From contig NZ_DASUCC010000061.1 of assembly GCF_035762905.1 (NCBI RefSeq), positions 124,001 to 188,000 on the forward strand: a DNA stretch of 64,000 nucleotides, given 5' to 3'. Source of the DNA: DASYTH01 sp035762905 (GTDB lineage: Bacteria; Actinomycetota; Actinomycetes; Mycobacteriales; Pseudonocardiaceae). Each line of letters opens with the position of its first letter. Position 1 is the first letter of the stretch. Positions 52,634 to 60,004 of this stretch are shown piece by piece. The position numbers and the translations under genes are program-made. The notes beneath the pieces were generated by a model. It was not told where the DNA came from and did not search any database. It was given only the letters and a program-made list of their open reading frames with translations.

Positions 52634-53955
52634 CGCGGTGCTCCCTGGGTGGTTCCGGCCAGCGGGCGGGTGGCCCGGACGCCGGTGAACGGGGCGGGCG
52701 CGCGGCGGTGGGCGAGCAGGTCGGTGACGATCTCCTCGGCCCGCGCGGACAGCACGCTGAGCAGCGAGTCGGCGATGCCGTGCGTGGCCTCGTTGACCCC
52801 CTGCAGGTGGCAGGTCCCGGTGAACGATGGCGGCAGGTCCATCCGGTAGCTGCGGTTCACGGTGATCTGGTCGATTCCGACGGAGTCCGCCATGTCCCGC
52901 ACGATCCAGGGCATCTTCTTGGCGAAGCCGGTGCCGAGCAGCAGCACGTCGCTGCGCAGCTGGCTGCGCCGGCCGGACTTGCGGTCGGCCAGGGTGAGCA
53001 CGACCTCCCGGCCGTCCAGCTCGGCCGCGGTCACGTCGACCATCGGGATCATCTCGATCCGCTCGGCGCCGGTGAGCCGTTCCACGTACATGGCCCGGTA
53101 GAGCGTGTCGAGCATGTCCGGGGTCAGACCGGCGTAGTTGGTCCGGTGCATCTCGCGCAGCAGCTGCTCACGCGCCTCCGGCCGGGCGGAGTGGAACTCG
53201 TCCACAAAGGACGGATAGAACAGCTCGTTGGTGAACCGGCTGGTCTCGTAGGCGTTCAGGCCGATCGAGCGCATCACCATCGTGCAGCGCGCCTGCGGGA
53301 ACGCCTGGTGCGCGGTCCACAGCATCTCGGCCGCGCTCTGCGCCCCGCCGATCACCGCGATCCGGCGCGTCCGGTCCGGATCGATCTCACCGATCCGGGC
53401 GGCGAACTCGGTGCTGTGGATCATCAGCTCACGCGGGATACCGGCGAAGATCTCCGGAATGTAGGCGTCCCGGCCGGCCGCGATGACCAGGTGCCGGCAC
53501 ACCACGATGCCGCCGTCGGCCAGCTGCACGATCCACTCGCCGGCCCCGTCCGCTGTGCCGAACGGGCGCACCGAAACGCACCTGCGGCCGTATTCGATCC
53601 GCACGTTCGGCAGGGATCTGGCCACCCAGCCCAGGTAGCCGGAGATCTCCATCCGGTACGGCGTGAAGCTGCCCAGATTGATGAACTGGTCCAGCCGGCC
53701 GACGGAGTGCAGGTAGTTGACGAAGGTGAACGCGCTGCGCGGGTTGCGCAGTGTCACCAGGTCCTTGAGGAAGGACACCTGGCTCTGCGTCCACGGCATC
53801 AGCATGCCCCGCTGCCAGACCACGTCGTCCTGCTGTTCGACGATCAGCGTGTCCCCGGCTAGTTCGGTCCGGGCCAGTTCCTCGACGGCGACGGCAAGGG
53901 CCAGGCTGGACGGCCCGGCGCCGATCGCCAGCAGCTCCACTTCTTGGTAGCGCAC
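52630..53955 (-). CDS. lysine/ornithine N-monooxygenase family flavoprotein
   Basis: A 441-residue NADPH-dependent N-hydroxylase. FAD motif GAGPSSLALAVAVEEL, the family segment MLMPWTQSQVSFLKDLVTLRNP plus SAFTFVNYL, NADPH motif VIGGAQSAAEMLW, and the C-terminal LLLGTGFAKK and QGVNEATHGIADSLLSV are all present. It should hydroxylate the side-chain amine of lysine or ornithine. Next to the cupin and MetRS-like genes it most probably supplies the hydroxylamine for N-N bond formation (Spb38 role). Start GTG 53955 has GAGAGAAC upstream. It overlaps the cupin gene by four bases. Confidence 0.92.
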   Translation of the reverse strand: MRYQEVELLAIGAGPSSLALAVAVEELARTELAGDTLIVEQQDDVVWQRGMLMPWTQSQVSFLKDLVTLRNPRSAFTFVNYLHSVGRLDQFINLGSFTPYRMEISGYLGWVARSLPNVRIEYGRRCVSVRPFGTADGAGEWIVQLADGGIVVCRHLVIAAGRDAYIPEIFAGIPRELMIHSTEFAARIGEIDPDRTRRIAVIGGAQSAAEMLWTAHQAFPQARCTMVMRSIGLNAYETSRFTNELFYPSFVDEFHSARPEAREQLLREMHRTNYAGLTPDMLDTLYRAMYVERLTGAERIEMIPMVDVTAAELDGREVVLTLADRKSGRRSQLRSDVLLLGTGFAKKMPWIVRDMADSVGIDQITVNRSYRMDLPPSFTGTCHLQGVNEATHGIADSLLSVLSARAEEIVTDLLAHRRAPAPFTGVRATRPLAGTTQGAPR

Positions 53956-53972
53956 CGTGTTCTCTCGCTTTC

Positions 53973-54440
53973 CTAGATGTTCCATGTGAAGACGCCGTCC
54001 TCTCCGGACGGTGTGAAGCCGGCCCGCTCCCAGAAGCCCGCGGCCGCGGCATTGCTCAGGGTCGGCACGTAGCGGCCGGCCAGTGCGACCGCGCCGGCGT
54101 CCCGGGCCCGGCGCACGATCCAGTCCGCGATGGCGAACTCGACACCGTGGCCGAACGCGGACCGGCCGAGTACCAGGTTGAGCACCCACCACACCCGGCC
54201 GCGCCGTTCGATCCACGCGGCACCAACGGTTTCCCCGCCGTCCAGGCCGAACGCGGCGACCAGGTGGCCGGGGTCGCCGGTCATCGCGGTGGTGGCGCCC
54301 TCGTCGAAGGTGAGTCCGGTCAGGTTGAACTCGTCGGCCGTCGCGGCGAGCCGGGCCACCGCGGCCACCTCGGCCGGGGTGACCGGCCGGGCGGCAAGCC
54401 GATCCGGCGCCGGCGCGTATTCGGCGAGCTGGCCAACCAT
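53973..54440 (-). CDS. GNAT-family acyltransferase, FkbH-C-terminal-like
   Basis: A 155-residue GNAT. It has the N-terminal motif ATADEFNLTGLTF, reminiscent of the GNAT domain at the end of FkbH-like proteins, a strand pair VGAAWIERRGRVWWVLNLVLG, and the CoA region FGHGVEFAIADWIVRRARDAGA. The C-terminal strand AAGFWERAGF completes the fold. In hydrazinoacetate pathways a GNAT can acylate the hydrazine (as in triacsin biosynthesis), which is a reasonable but unproven role. First gene of the operon. ATG 54440, with ATG 54458 also in frame. Confidence 0.85.
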   Translation of the reverse strand: MVGQLAEYAPAPDRLAARPVTPAEVAAVARLAATADEFNLTGLTFDEGATTAMTGDPGHLVAAFGLDGGETVGAAWIERRGRVWWVLNLVLGRSAFGHGVEFAIADWIVRRARDAGAVALAGRYVPTLSNAAAAGFWERAGFTPSGEDGVFTWNI

Positions 54441-54626
54441 TCTCAGTCCTCTCTCCATGCCGGCTGATCCGGTTCGATTGGGGCCTCTCCGTCGCTTTCG
54501 ATATTGACGCGACCGAAGGAAGGGATGCTAACGGCGCGTGACCGGTGCATTGCCGGTCCTTTTATCCACCGTTGTCCGAGCGAATCCTGCCGTACGCCTC
54601 GCGACTCGACAACAGCTTGAGAATGA
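54441..54626. promoter_or_regulatory. promoter region of the ten-gene minus-strand operon
   Basis: The non-coding stretch between the GNAT gene and the regulator gene is less GC-rich than its flanks. With the adjacent 42-bp palindrome it must contain the operon promoter. No -35/-10 pair is clear enough to name. Confidence 0.4.
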
Positions 54627-54668
54627 GCCGGTGTGCAACTGAACATCGGGCCGCAGTTGCACACCGGC
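54627..54668. promoter_or_regulatory. StrR-like regulator box 1 (15-bp perfect inverted repeat)
   Basis: GCCGGTGTGCAACTG and CAGTTGCACACCGGC form a perfect 15-bp inverted repeat with a 12-base spacer, 187 bases upstream of the GNAT start. The inner GTGCAACTG/CAGTTGCAC differs by one base per half from the StrR-type GTTCRACTG/CAGTYGAAC half-sites. The spacer is 12 instead of 11. Confidence 0.6.
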
Positions 54669-54684
54669 GGCGCACGAAGAGCGC

Positions 54685-55686
54685 CTATAATTCGGTACTC
54701 AACCGCCGTTCGAGCTGCTTCCCGAACTCGATCCACTCGGCGGCGCAACGGCGGGCCAGCCCGGCCAGGATGTACGCGCTGTGCGCCGGCACCGCGGCGA
54801 CCAACTCGCGCCATTCCTCCTCGGCGATGACCCTTCGGGACAGCCAGCGCAGCACCATGTGACCGGACTCGGCGAACCGCAGCGACGGGTCCCGTTCCAG
54901 GCTGCGCAGAATGGCGTCGCGCTGGTCGGCGGCGAGCCGCTCGGCCTCGTCACGGTCCGGCTCGACCGGTTCACTGACCGGTGGGCGCGCCGTGCGCCCG
55001 TTGCGGGGCCGGCGCAACGGCACCGGATCCTCGCCGCGCTGCAGGCGCTCGCGCACGTCGCGCACGGTAGCCGGGGAGATCCCGGCGGTCCGGGCGATCT
55101 CCCGCAGGGAGGCCTCCGGAAAGTCGGCGATCAGCCGGCCGGCGACCCGGCGCCCGCTGGTGCTGTCCAGCGGCCGGACCCGGCCGTCCCGCCCGACCCG
55201 GGCGGTTTCCTGCGGTAACCCGACGATCCGGCCGCGCACGGCGGCCACGGTCCGAGCCGCAAGCCCGGTGGTGGCCGCGATGGCGCGGTCGGACCAGTCC
55301 GGATGCGAGCTGATGATCCGGGCCACCGCGGCCTCGCGGTCGGCGTAGGAGAGTGGCAGACCGTGTGCGACGTTGGCCTGGACCGCCAGCACGAAGGCGT
55401 CATCCTCGCTGCCGTCGAAGAAGATCACCTCGATGGTCTGCTGGCCGCGCAGCCGGGCGGCGCCCAGCCGGTGCATCCCGTCGATGACCCGCATGCTGGC
55501 CCGGTGCACCAGGATCGGTGGCAGGGCCCGGTCCGGTTCGGCGAGGACCCGGATGTGCTCGTCGTCCTCGCCGACCAGGCGCGGCGAGTCCGCCGGTCGC
55601 AGCGCGTCCAGCGGTATCGTCCGGGTCAGCTGCCCGTTGGTCCGAGGTCCTGCCGGTCTGACCGGCTCTTCTGTTCGCCCTATCAA
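54685..55686 (-). CDS. StrR/NovG-like pathway-specific transcriptional activator (ParB-like N-terminus)
   Basis: A 333-residue protein. The ParB/Srx-like N-terminal domain has LRPADSPRLVGEDDEHIRVLA, PPILVHRASMRVIDGMHRLGAA and EDDAFVLAVQANVAHGLPLS, very close to StrR and NovG. A helix-turn-helix region follows (IISSHPDWSDRAIAATTGLA), then a second HTH (DFPEASLREIARTAGISPATV) and a charged C-terminal helix domain. StrR-type proteins activate antibiotic clusters at GTTCRACTG-N11-CAGTYGAAC sites, and such a site lies at 56137. The start is TTG 55686 with GGGGGAG upstream. Codon 157 is TTA (55216-55218), implying bldA dependence. Confidence 0.9.
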   Translation of the reverse strand: MIGRTEEPVRPAGPRTNGQLTRTIPLDALRPADSPRLVGEDDEHIRVLAEPDRALPPILVHRASMRVIDGMHRLGAARLRGQQTIEVIFFDGSEDDAFVLAVQANVAHGLPLSYADREAAVARIISSHPDWSDRAIAATTGLAARTVAAVRGRIVGLPQETARVGRDGRVRPLDSTSGRRVAGRLIADFPEASLREIARTAGISPATVRDVRERLQRGEDPVPLRRPRNGRTARPPVSEPVEPDRDEAERLAADQRDAILRSLERDPSLRFAESGHMVLRWLSRRVIAEEEWRELVAAVPAHSAYILAGLARRCAAEWIEFGKQLERRLSTEL

Positions 55687-56214
55687 TTCGATCGGCTCCC
55701 CCGTCAGTTGGTCATGGTGAACAGCCGACCCTGTTCCAAATAGGTCGTTGCGTCAGTCTCGATTGTGTCGGCCGTCACGGACATTTACGCCGTTCTAACA
55801 AACGTGCCTCCCGATCCACGTGACGGTCGCCCAATATCGATTAGCCCGGACCGCGCCCACGGTTCACGATCCGTATTCGTCCTTTCACAAAGGGCATTCT
55901 CCCGACCTGCCCCGATGAGAGAGTAAGTCCTGTATCCACGCTGGTCTAGGTGCCATGATCGGTTTTTGGCGGGTCGTGTTGTGCTCCTGCTCTAAACGGG
56001 GTAATAGGTCGGGTCCGTTGGTCGGCCGGGCGGCATCCGAAATCTGGATCGTGCCGGGAATGCGCGGACCAGCCACCTTCACTCATCCGGTCAATAGTTG
56101 GTGATCTTCCACCGGGCCAATGTGTCCGGTCGCTGTGGGTGTTCAACTGCGCCGGTCGCGCAGTTGAACACCCGGCACAGGACCAAATCCACGTCACCGA
56201 AAGAGAGGTGTCCG
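55687..56214. other. long intergenic region between divergent regulator and oxidase genes
   Basis: A 528-bp region of lower GC with no frame showing coding bias. It holds the promoters for the StrR-like gene and for the plus-strand operon. The one prominent element is the StrR box at 56137-56173. No small RNA, terminator or gene remnant was recognised. Confidence 0.6.
56137..56173. promoter_or_regulatory. StrR-type binding site (box 2)
   Basis: GGGTGTTCAACTG-N11-CAGTTGAACACCC is a perfect 13-bp inverted repeat. Its core GTTCAACTG-N11-CAGTTGAAC matches the StrR consensus exactly, including spacing. It lies 42 bases before the oxidase start and should mark the promoter of the plus-strand operon as a target of the adjacent StrR-like activator. 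Confidence 0.8.
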
Positions 56215-57306
56215 ATGCGGATCGGAGTCGTCGGAGCCGGCGTGGCCGGCGCACTGCTCGCCTGGCGGCTGCGCCAGGCGGCGCCGCGGATCGCCGTCCA
56301 CCTGTACACCGCGACGCCGCGCGGGGCCGACGCGACCGGGGCGTCCGGCGGTCTGGTCCGCGGTTTCGAGTGCGCCCCGGACGCCTGCCGGGTGGCCGCG
56401 GCCAGCCTGGCCGAGCTGCGGGCCGATCCGGCGCTGCGGGCGGCCGCGGCCTATCAAGAGATCGGATCGGTGTACCTGCTGCCGCCCGGTGTCGACCCGG
56501 CCGGTTCGGTCCCGGTGCTCGACGAGCTGCTGCCCGGGTCGGCCACCGTGCTGGCCGGCGCCGAGCTGGCCGCCCGGTACCCGTTCCGGGACCTGCCGGC
56601 CGGCACCACCGCGGTCGCCGAGCGGCGGGCCGGTTACCTGTCGCCGGCCCGGTTGCGGGACGCGGTGCTGGACCGGTTGGCCGCCGCCGGCCTGACCATC
56701 CGGGCGATGCCGGTGCGCGCGGTGCTGCCGGACCCGGCACTGGTCCTGGCCGACGGCACCAGCGCCGGCTACGACACGGTGGTGATCGCGGCGGGCGCCT
56801 GGACCCCCGGCCTGCTCGCGGCCAGCGGCCTGCCCGCGGAAGGACTGACCACCAAGCAGATCCAGTACACGGTCTACCCGGGCCGCTCGCCTGGGCTCGG
56901 CGCGTTCGTCGACGACGGCACCGGCCTGTACGGCCGCCCGGCCGCCGACGGCCTGCTGCTCGGCCTGCCGAGCGACCGGTGGGGCGTCGACCCGGCCGGC
57001 GTCCGGCCGGATCCGCGGCTGGTCCGGCAGGTGGCCGAAACGGCCAGGTACCGGCTCGGCCTGCCGGCCGCTACCGACCGTCCACTGCGGACAGTGGCCT
57101 CGTTCGACTGTTATCACGACCGGCCCGGCCTGATGCTGCGGGCCACCGGGGCGGGTGCCGCGGTGCTGACCTTCACCGGCGGGTCCGGCGGTGCGGCGAA
57201 GACCGCGCTGGCCGCCAGCCGGACCGCGGCCGGCACCCTCGCAACGCTGTTTTCCGTTGCACAGTGGCGAATTCCGGTCCGCTCGGGTTGGCTCGCGCCA
57301 TGGTGA
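56215..57306 (+). CDS. DAO-family FAD-dependent oxidase, probable hydrazine-releasing flavoenzyme
   Basis: A 363-residue D-amino-acid/glycine oxidase-type flavoprotein. The FAD motif is MRIGVVGAGVAGALLAWRLR, followed by the family's TGASGGLVRGFE, the YDTVVIAAGAWTPGLLA strand and the C-terminal VLTFTGGSGGAAKTA. In hydrazinoacetate pathways a flavoenzyme of this type cleaves N6-(carboxymethylamino)lysine to hydrazinoacetate and an aldehyde, so this gene completes the set with the N-hydroxylase, cupin and MetRS-like genes across the regulator. AGAGAGGTG precedes ATG 56215. The start of the next gene overlaps its stop. Confidence 0.87.
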   Translation: MRIGVVGAGVAGALLAWRLRQAAPRIAVHLYTATPRGADATGASGGLVRGFECAPDACRVAAASLAELRADPALRAAAAYQEIGSVYLLPPGVDPAGSVPVLDELLPGSATVLAGAELAARYPFRDLPAGTTAVAERRAGYLSPARLRDAVLDRLAAAGLTIRAMPVRAVLPDPALVLADGTSAGYDTVVIAAGAWTPGLLAASGLPAEGLTTKQIQYTVYPGRSPGLGAFVDDGTGLYGRPAADGLLLGLPSDRWGVDPAGVRPDPRLVRQVAETARYRLGLPAATDRPLRTVASFDCYHDRPGLMLRATGAGAAVLTFTGGSGGAAKTALAASRTAAGTLATLFSVAQWRIPVRSGWLAPW

Positions 57307-58529
57307 CGCAGCGCATCGAGGCCGCTCAGCTGATCCCCGGCCGGGGCGAGCCCATCCAGAACGGCGTGGTGATTCTCGACGACGTGATCGGCTACGCCGG
57401 TCCGGCGGCCGGTGCGCCGGCCGCCACCAACGGCACGGTGGTGATCCGGGCGCACACGGTGCTGCCCGGCCTGTGGGACTGCCACGCCCACCTGATGGGC
57501 CTGCGGTCGGCCGACTTCGCCCTGCTGCCGCAGGAGCCGGTCGCGCTGCGGGCCGCCCGGTGCGTACCCGACCTGCGGGCCGCCCTCAACGCCGGGGTCA
57601 CCTCGGTGCGCGAGATGGGCGGGCTGGGCATCCACCTCGTCCGGGCCATCGAGGAGGGCACGGTGGAGGGGCCCGCGGTGTACTCGGCCGGCAGCGCGCT
57701 GTCCGCCACCGGCGGGCACGGCGACCTGCACTGCTACCCGGTGCCCTGGGTGACCGACTTCGCGCACATGGGCGGTGAGCTCCGGCTGGCCGACGGTCCG
57801 GCGGAGTTCGCGAAGGCGACCCGCGAGCAGCTCCGGCGCAACGCCAAGGTGATCAAGGTGTTCGCCTCGGGCGGCGTGCTCTCCGAGGTGGACCACCCGA
57901 TCCACCAGCAGCTCACCGACGCCGAGCTGCGGGCGATCGTCGAGGTGGCCGGCATGGCCGAGCGGGTGGTGGCGGCGCACTGCCACGGCAAGCCCGGCAT
58001 GATGGCCGCGCTCGAGGCCGGGGTGCGCACGATCGAGCACGGCACCTACCTGGACGAGGAGGTGGCCGCGGCGATGCGGGAGACCGGCGCGATCCTGGTG
58101 CCGACCCGCACCGTGATGGCCGAGTTGCTGGACAGCAAGCTGCTCCCGCCCTACGCCGCGGCGAAGCTGGAGGCGGTGGCCGACCGGCACATCGAGGCGA
58201 TCGCGCTGGCCTACGAGCAGGGCGTCACCATCGCCGCCGGCACCGACATCGGGATGAGCGGCGCGGACCTGCCCTCCTCGTGGGGCCGCAACGGGCGTGA
58301 GCTGTCCCTGCTCGCTTCGGTGGGCTGCCCGCCGCTCGCCGCGATCGAGGCGGCCACCGCCACCGGCCCGGAGACGCTCGGGCCGCAGGCGCCGCGGTCC
58401 GGACAGCTGCGCCCCGGCTACGACGCCGACGTGCTCACCCTGGACGCCGACCCGCTGGCCGATATCGGGGTGCTGGCCGATCCGGAGCACATCACCGGCG
58501 TATGGCTGGCCGGCAAACGGGTCAAGTGA
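57300..58529 (+). CDS. metal-dependent amidohydrolase (imidazolonepropionase-like)
   Basis: A 409-residue amidohydrolase-superfamily barrel. Metal ligands are in PGLWDCHAHLMG, the bridging Lys in KVIKVFASGG, His ligands in VVAAHCHGKPG and IEHGTYLDE, and the catalytic Asp in IAAGTDIGMSG. The small beta-sandwich surrounds it (IEAAQLIPGRGEPIQNGVV; GYDADVLTLDADPLADIGVL). No signal peptide. ATG 57300 (or GTG 57303, GTGA overlap) couples it to the oxidase. A role in ring opening or amide hydrolysis of an intermediate is possible; substrate unknown. Confidence 0.9.
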   Translation: MVTQRIEAAQLIPGRGEPIQNGVVILDDVIGYAGPAAGAPAATNGTVVIRAHTVLPGLWDCHAHLMGLRSADFALLPQEPVALRAARCVPDLRAALNAGVTSVREMGGLGIHLVRAIEEGTVEGPAVYSAGSALSATGGHGDLHCYPVPWVTDFAHMGGELRLADGPAEFAKATREQLRRNAKVIKVFASGGVLSEVDHPIHQQLTDAELRAIVEVAGMAERVVAAHCHGKPGMMAALEAGVRTIEHGTYLDEEVAAAMRETGAILVPTRTVMAELLDSKLLPPYAAAKLEAVADRHIEAIALAYEQGVTIAAGTDIGMSGADLPSSWGRNGRELSLLASVGCPPLAAIEAATATGPETLGPQAPRSGQLRPGYDADVLTLDADPLADIGVLADPEHITGVWLAGKRVK

Positions 58530-58540
58530 ACTGAGCCAAC

Positions 58541-58570
58541 AAAAAGGCGCCCGATTTCGGGCGCCTTTTT
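58541..58570 (+). terminator. intrinsic terminator after the amidohydrolase gene
   Basis: AAAAAGGCGCCCGA-TT-TCGGGCGCCTTTTT is a perfect 14-bp stem with a T-tract, twelve bases after the stop codon. It is symmetrical, so it could act in both directions. Confidence 0.9.
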
Positions 58571-58618
58571 CGTTGTTCTGTTCAATGGTTGGACACCCCT
58601 ATTCCGACGCCGCCAACG

Positions 58619-58624
58619 TACGAT
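58619..58624 (+). promoter_or_regulatory. -10 element of a probably leaderless M20 peptidase transcript
   Basis: TACGAT ends six bases before the ATG at 58631, so transcription should start at or next to the A of the start codon. There is no ribosome binding site, as expected of a leaderless mRNA. The -35 is not clear. Confidence 0.5.
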
Positions 58625-58630
58625 GTTTTC

Positions 58631-59980
58631 ATGATGTCCGACAATTCATTGGAGATTCGTTTACGCGCCGCGATCGACCGCGAGCTGCCCAGGGCGCGCA
58701 CCGAGCTGGAGCGCCTGGTGCGCATTCCCGGAATCGCGTTCCCCGGCTTCGACCCGGCCCCCCTTGATCGTTCCGCCGAGGCGGTGGCCGCCCTGCTGCG
58801 CGACTGCGCGCTGGAGGTGGAGATCGTCCGGGCCGGTGGCGCACCGGCCGTCATCGGGCGCCGGCCGGCGCCGCCCGGCGCGCCGACCGTACTGCTCTAC
58901 GCGCACCACGACGTGCAGCCGACCGGTGATCCGGCGCTGTGGCACAGCGACCCGTTCGAGCCGGTCGAGCGGGACGGCCGGCTCTACGGCCGGGGCGCCG
59001 CGGACGACAAGGCCGGGCTGATGGCGCACGTCGCGGCGCTGCGCGCGCTCGGCGACGACCTTCCGGTCGGGGTGGTGGTGTTCGTCGAGGGCGAGGAGGA
59101 GTACGGCTCGGAGTCGCTGGCCGAACTGCTGCGCCGGCACGACCTGCGCGCCGACGTCGTGGTGATCGTCGACTCGACCAACTGGGACATCGGCGTTCCG
59201 GCGCTGACCACGTCCCTGCGCGGCATCGTCAACTGCGTGGTCGAGGTGCGCACGCTCACCGAGGCCGTGCACAGTGGACTGTTCGGCGGCCCGGTGCCGG
59301 ACGCGCTGACCGCGCTGGCCCGGCTGCTGGCCACGTTGCACGACGAGGCGGGCGACGTCGCGGTGGACGGATTGGTCACCGCGAACGAGTCCACACTGGA
59401 CTTTCCGGCCGAGCGGCTGCGGGCCGAGGCCGGGATGCTCGACGGGGTCGCGTTGATCGGCACCGGGCCACTGGTGGACCGGTTGTGGCGGCGGCCGGCG
59501 CTGTCGGTGATCGGCATGGACGCGCCGACCCTGCGGGACGCGGCCAACGCGCTGGTGCCCGTGGCCCGGGCCAAGATCAGCGTGCGGCTGGCCCCCGGCG
59601 ACGACCCGCGCAAGGCGTTCGCCGCGGTCCGCGACCATCTCGAGGCGCGCCGGCCGTGGGGGGCCGCGGTCAGCGTCGAGTACGAGGGCAGCGGCGCGCC
59701 GTGCGTGCTCGACACCACCGGCCCGTACTACGCGGCGGCCCGGACCGCGCTGTGCACCGCCTGGGACGGCGTGGCCCCGGTGGAGATCGGCATCGGCGGC
59801 TCGATCCCGGCCATCGCGATCTTCCAGGAGGCGTTCCCCGGCGCGGCCATCGTGGTCACCGGCGTCGAGGACCCGCACACCCGCGCGCACGGTCCGAACG
59901 AGAGCCTGCATCTGGGCGAGTTCACCCGGGTCTGCCTGGCCGAGGCGCTGCTACTGGCCGGGGTCGGATCCATTCTCTGA
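58631..59980 (+). CDS. M20-family metallopeptidase (dipeptidase-like)
   Basis: A 449-residue M20 hydrolase. First zinc ligands are in LLYAHHDVQPTGD, the bridging Asp in YGRGAADDKAGLMAH, the catalytic Glu pair in VVFVEGEEEYGSESL, and then DSTNWDI. The lid dimerisation domain includes LTEAVHSGLFGGPVPDAL, and the final ligand is in EDPHTRAHGPNESL. It may trim a peptide-bound precursor or release the product. Codon 11 is TTA (58661-58663). It begins a separate transcript after the terminator and lies 24 bases before the SARP gene. Confidence 0.9.
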   Translation: MMSDNSLEIRLRAAIDRELPRARTELERLVRIPGIAFPGFDPAPLDRSAEAVAALLRDCALEVEIVRAGGAPAVIGRRPAPPGAPTVLLYAHHDVQPTGDPALWHSDPFEPVERDGRLYGRGAADDKAGLMAHVAALRALGDDLPVGVVVFVEGEEEYGSESLAELLRRHDLRADVVVIVDSTNWDIGVPALTTSLRGIVNCVVEVRTLTEAVHSGLFGGPVPDALTALARLLATLHDEAGDVAVDGLVTANESTLDFPAERLRAEAGMLDGVALIGTGPLVDRLWRRPALSVIGMDAPTLRDAANALVPVARAKISVRLAPGDDPRKAFAAVRDHLEARRPWGAAVSVEYEGSGAPCVLDTTGPYYAAARTALCTAWDGVAPVEIGIGGSIPAIAIFQEAFPGAAIVVTGVEDPHTRAHGPNESLHLGEFTRVCLAEALLLAGVGSIL

Positions 59981-60004
59981 TGTGCTGCGGGGGAGCTGAG
60001 TGCG

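Noticed and set aside
52630..53955. Siderophore (hydroxamate) cluster
   Set aside because: The N-monooxygenase alone would suggest a siderophore. There is no IucA/IucC synthetase, siderophore transporter or iron box, and the cupin/MetRS-like neighbours point to N-N bond formation.
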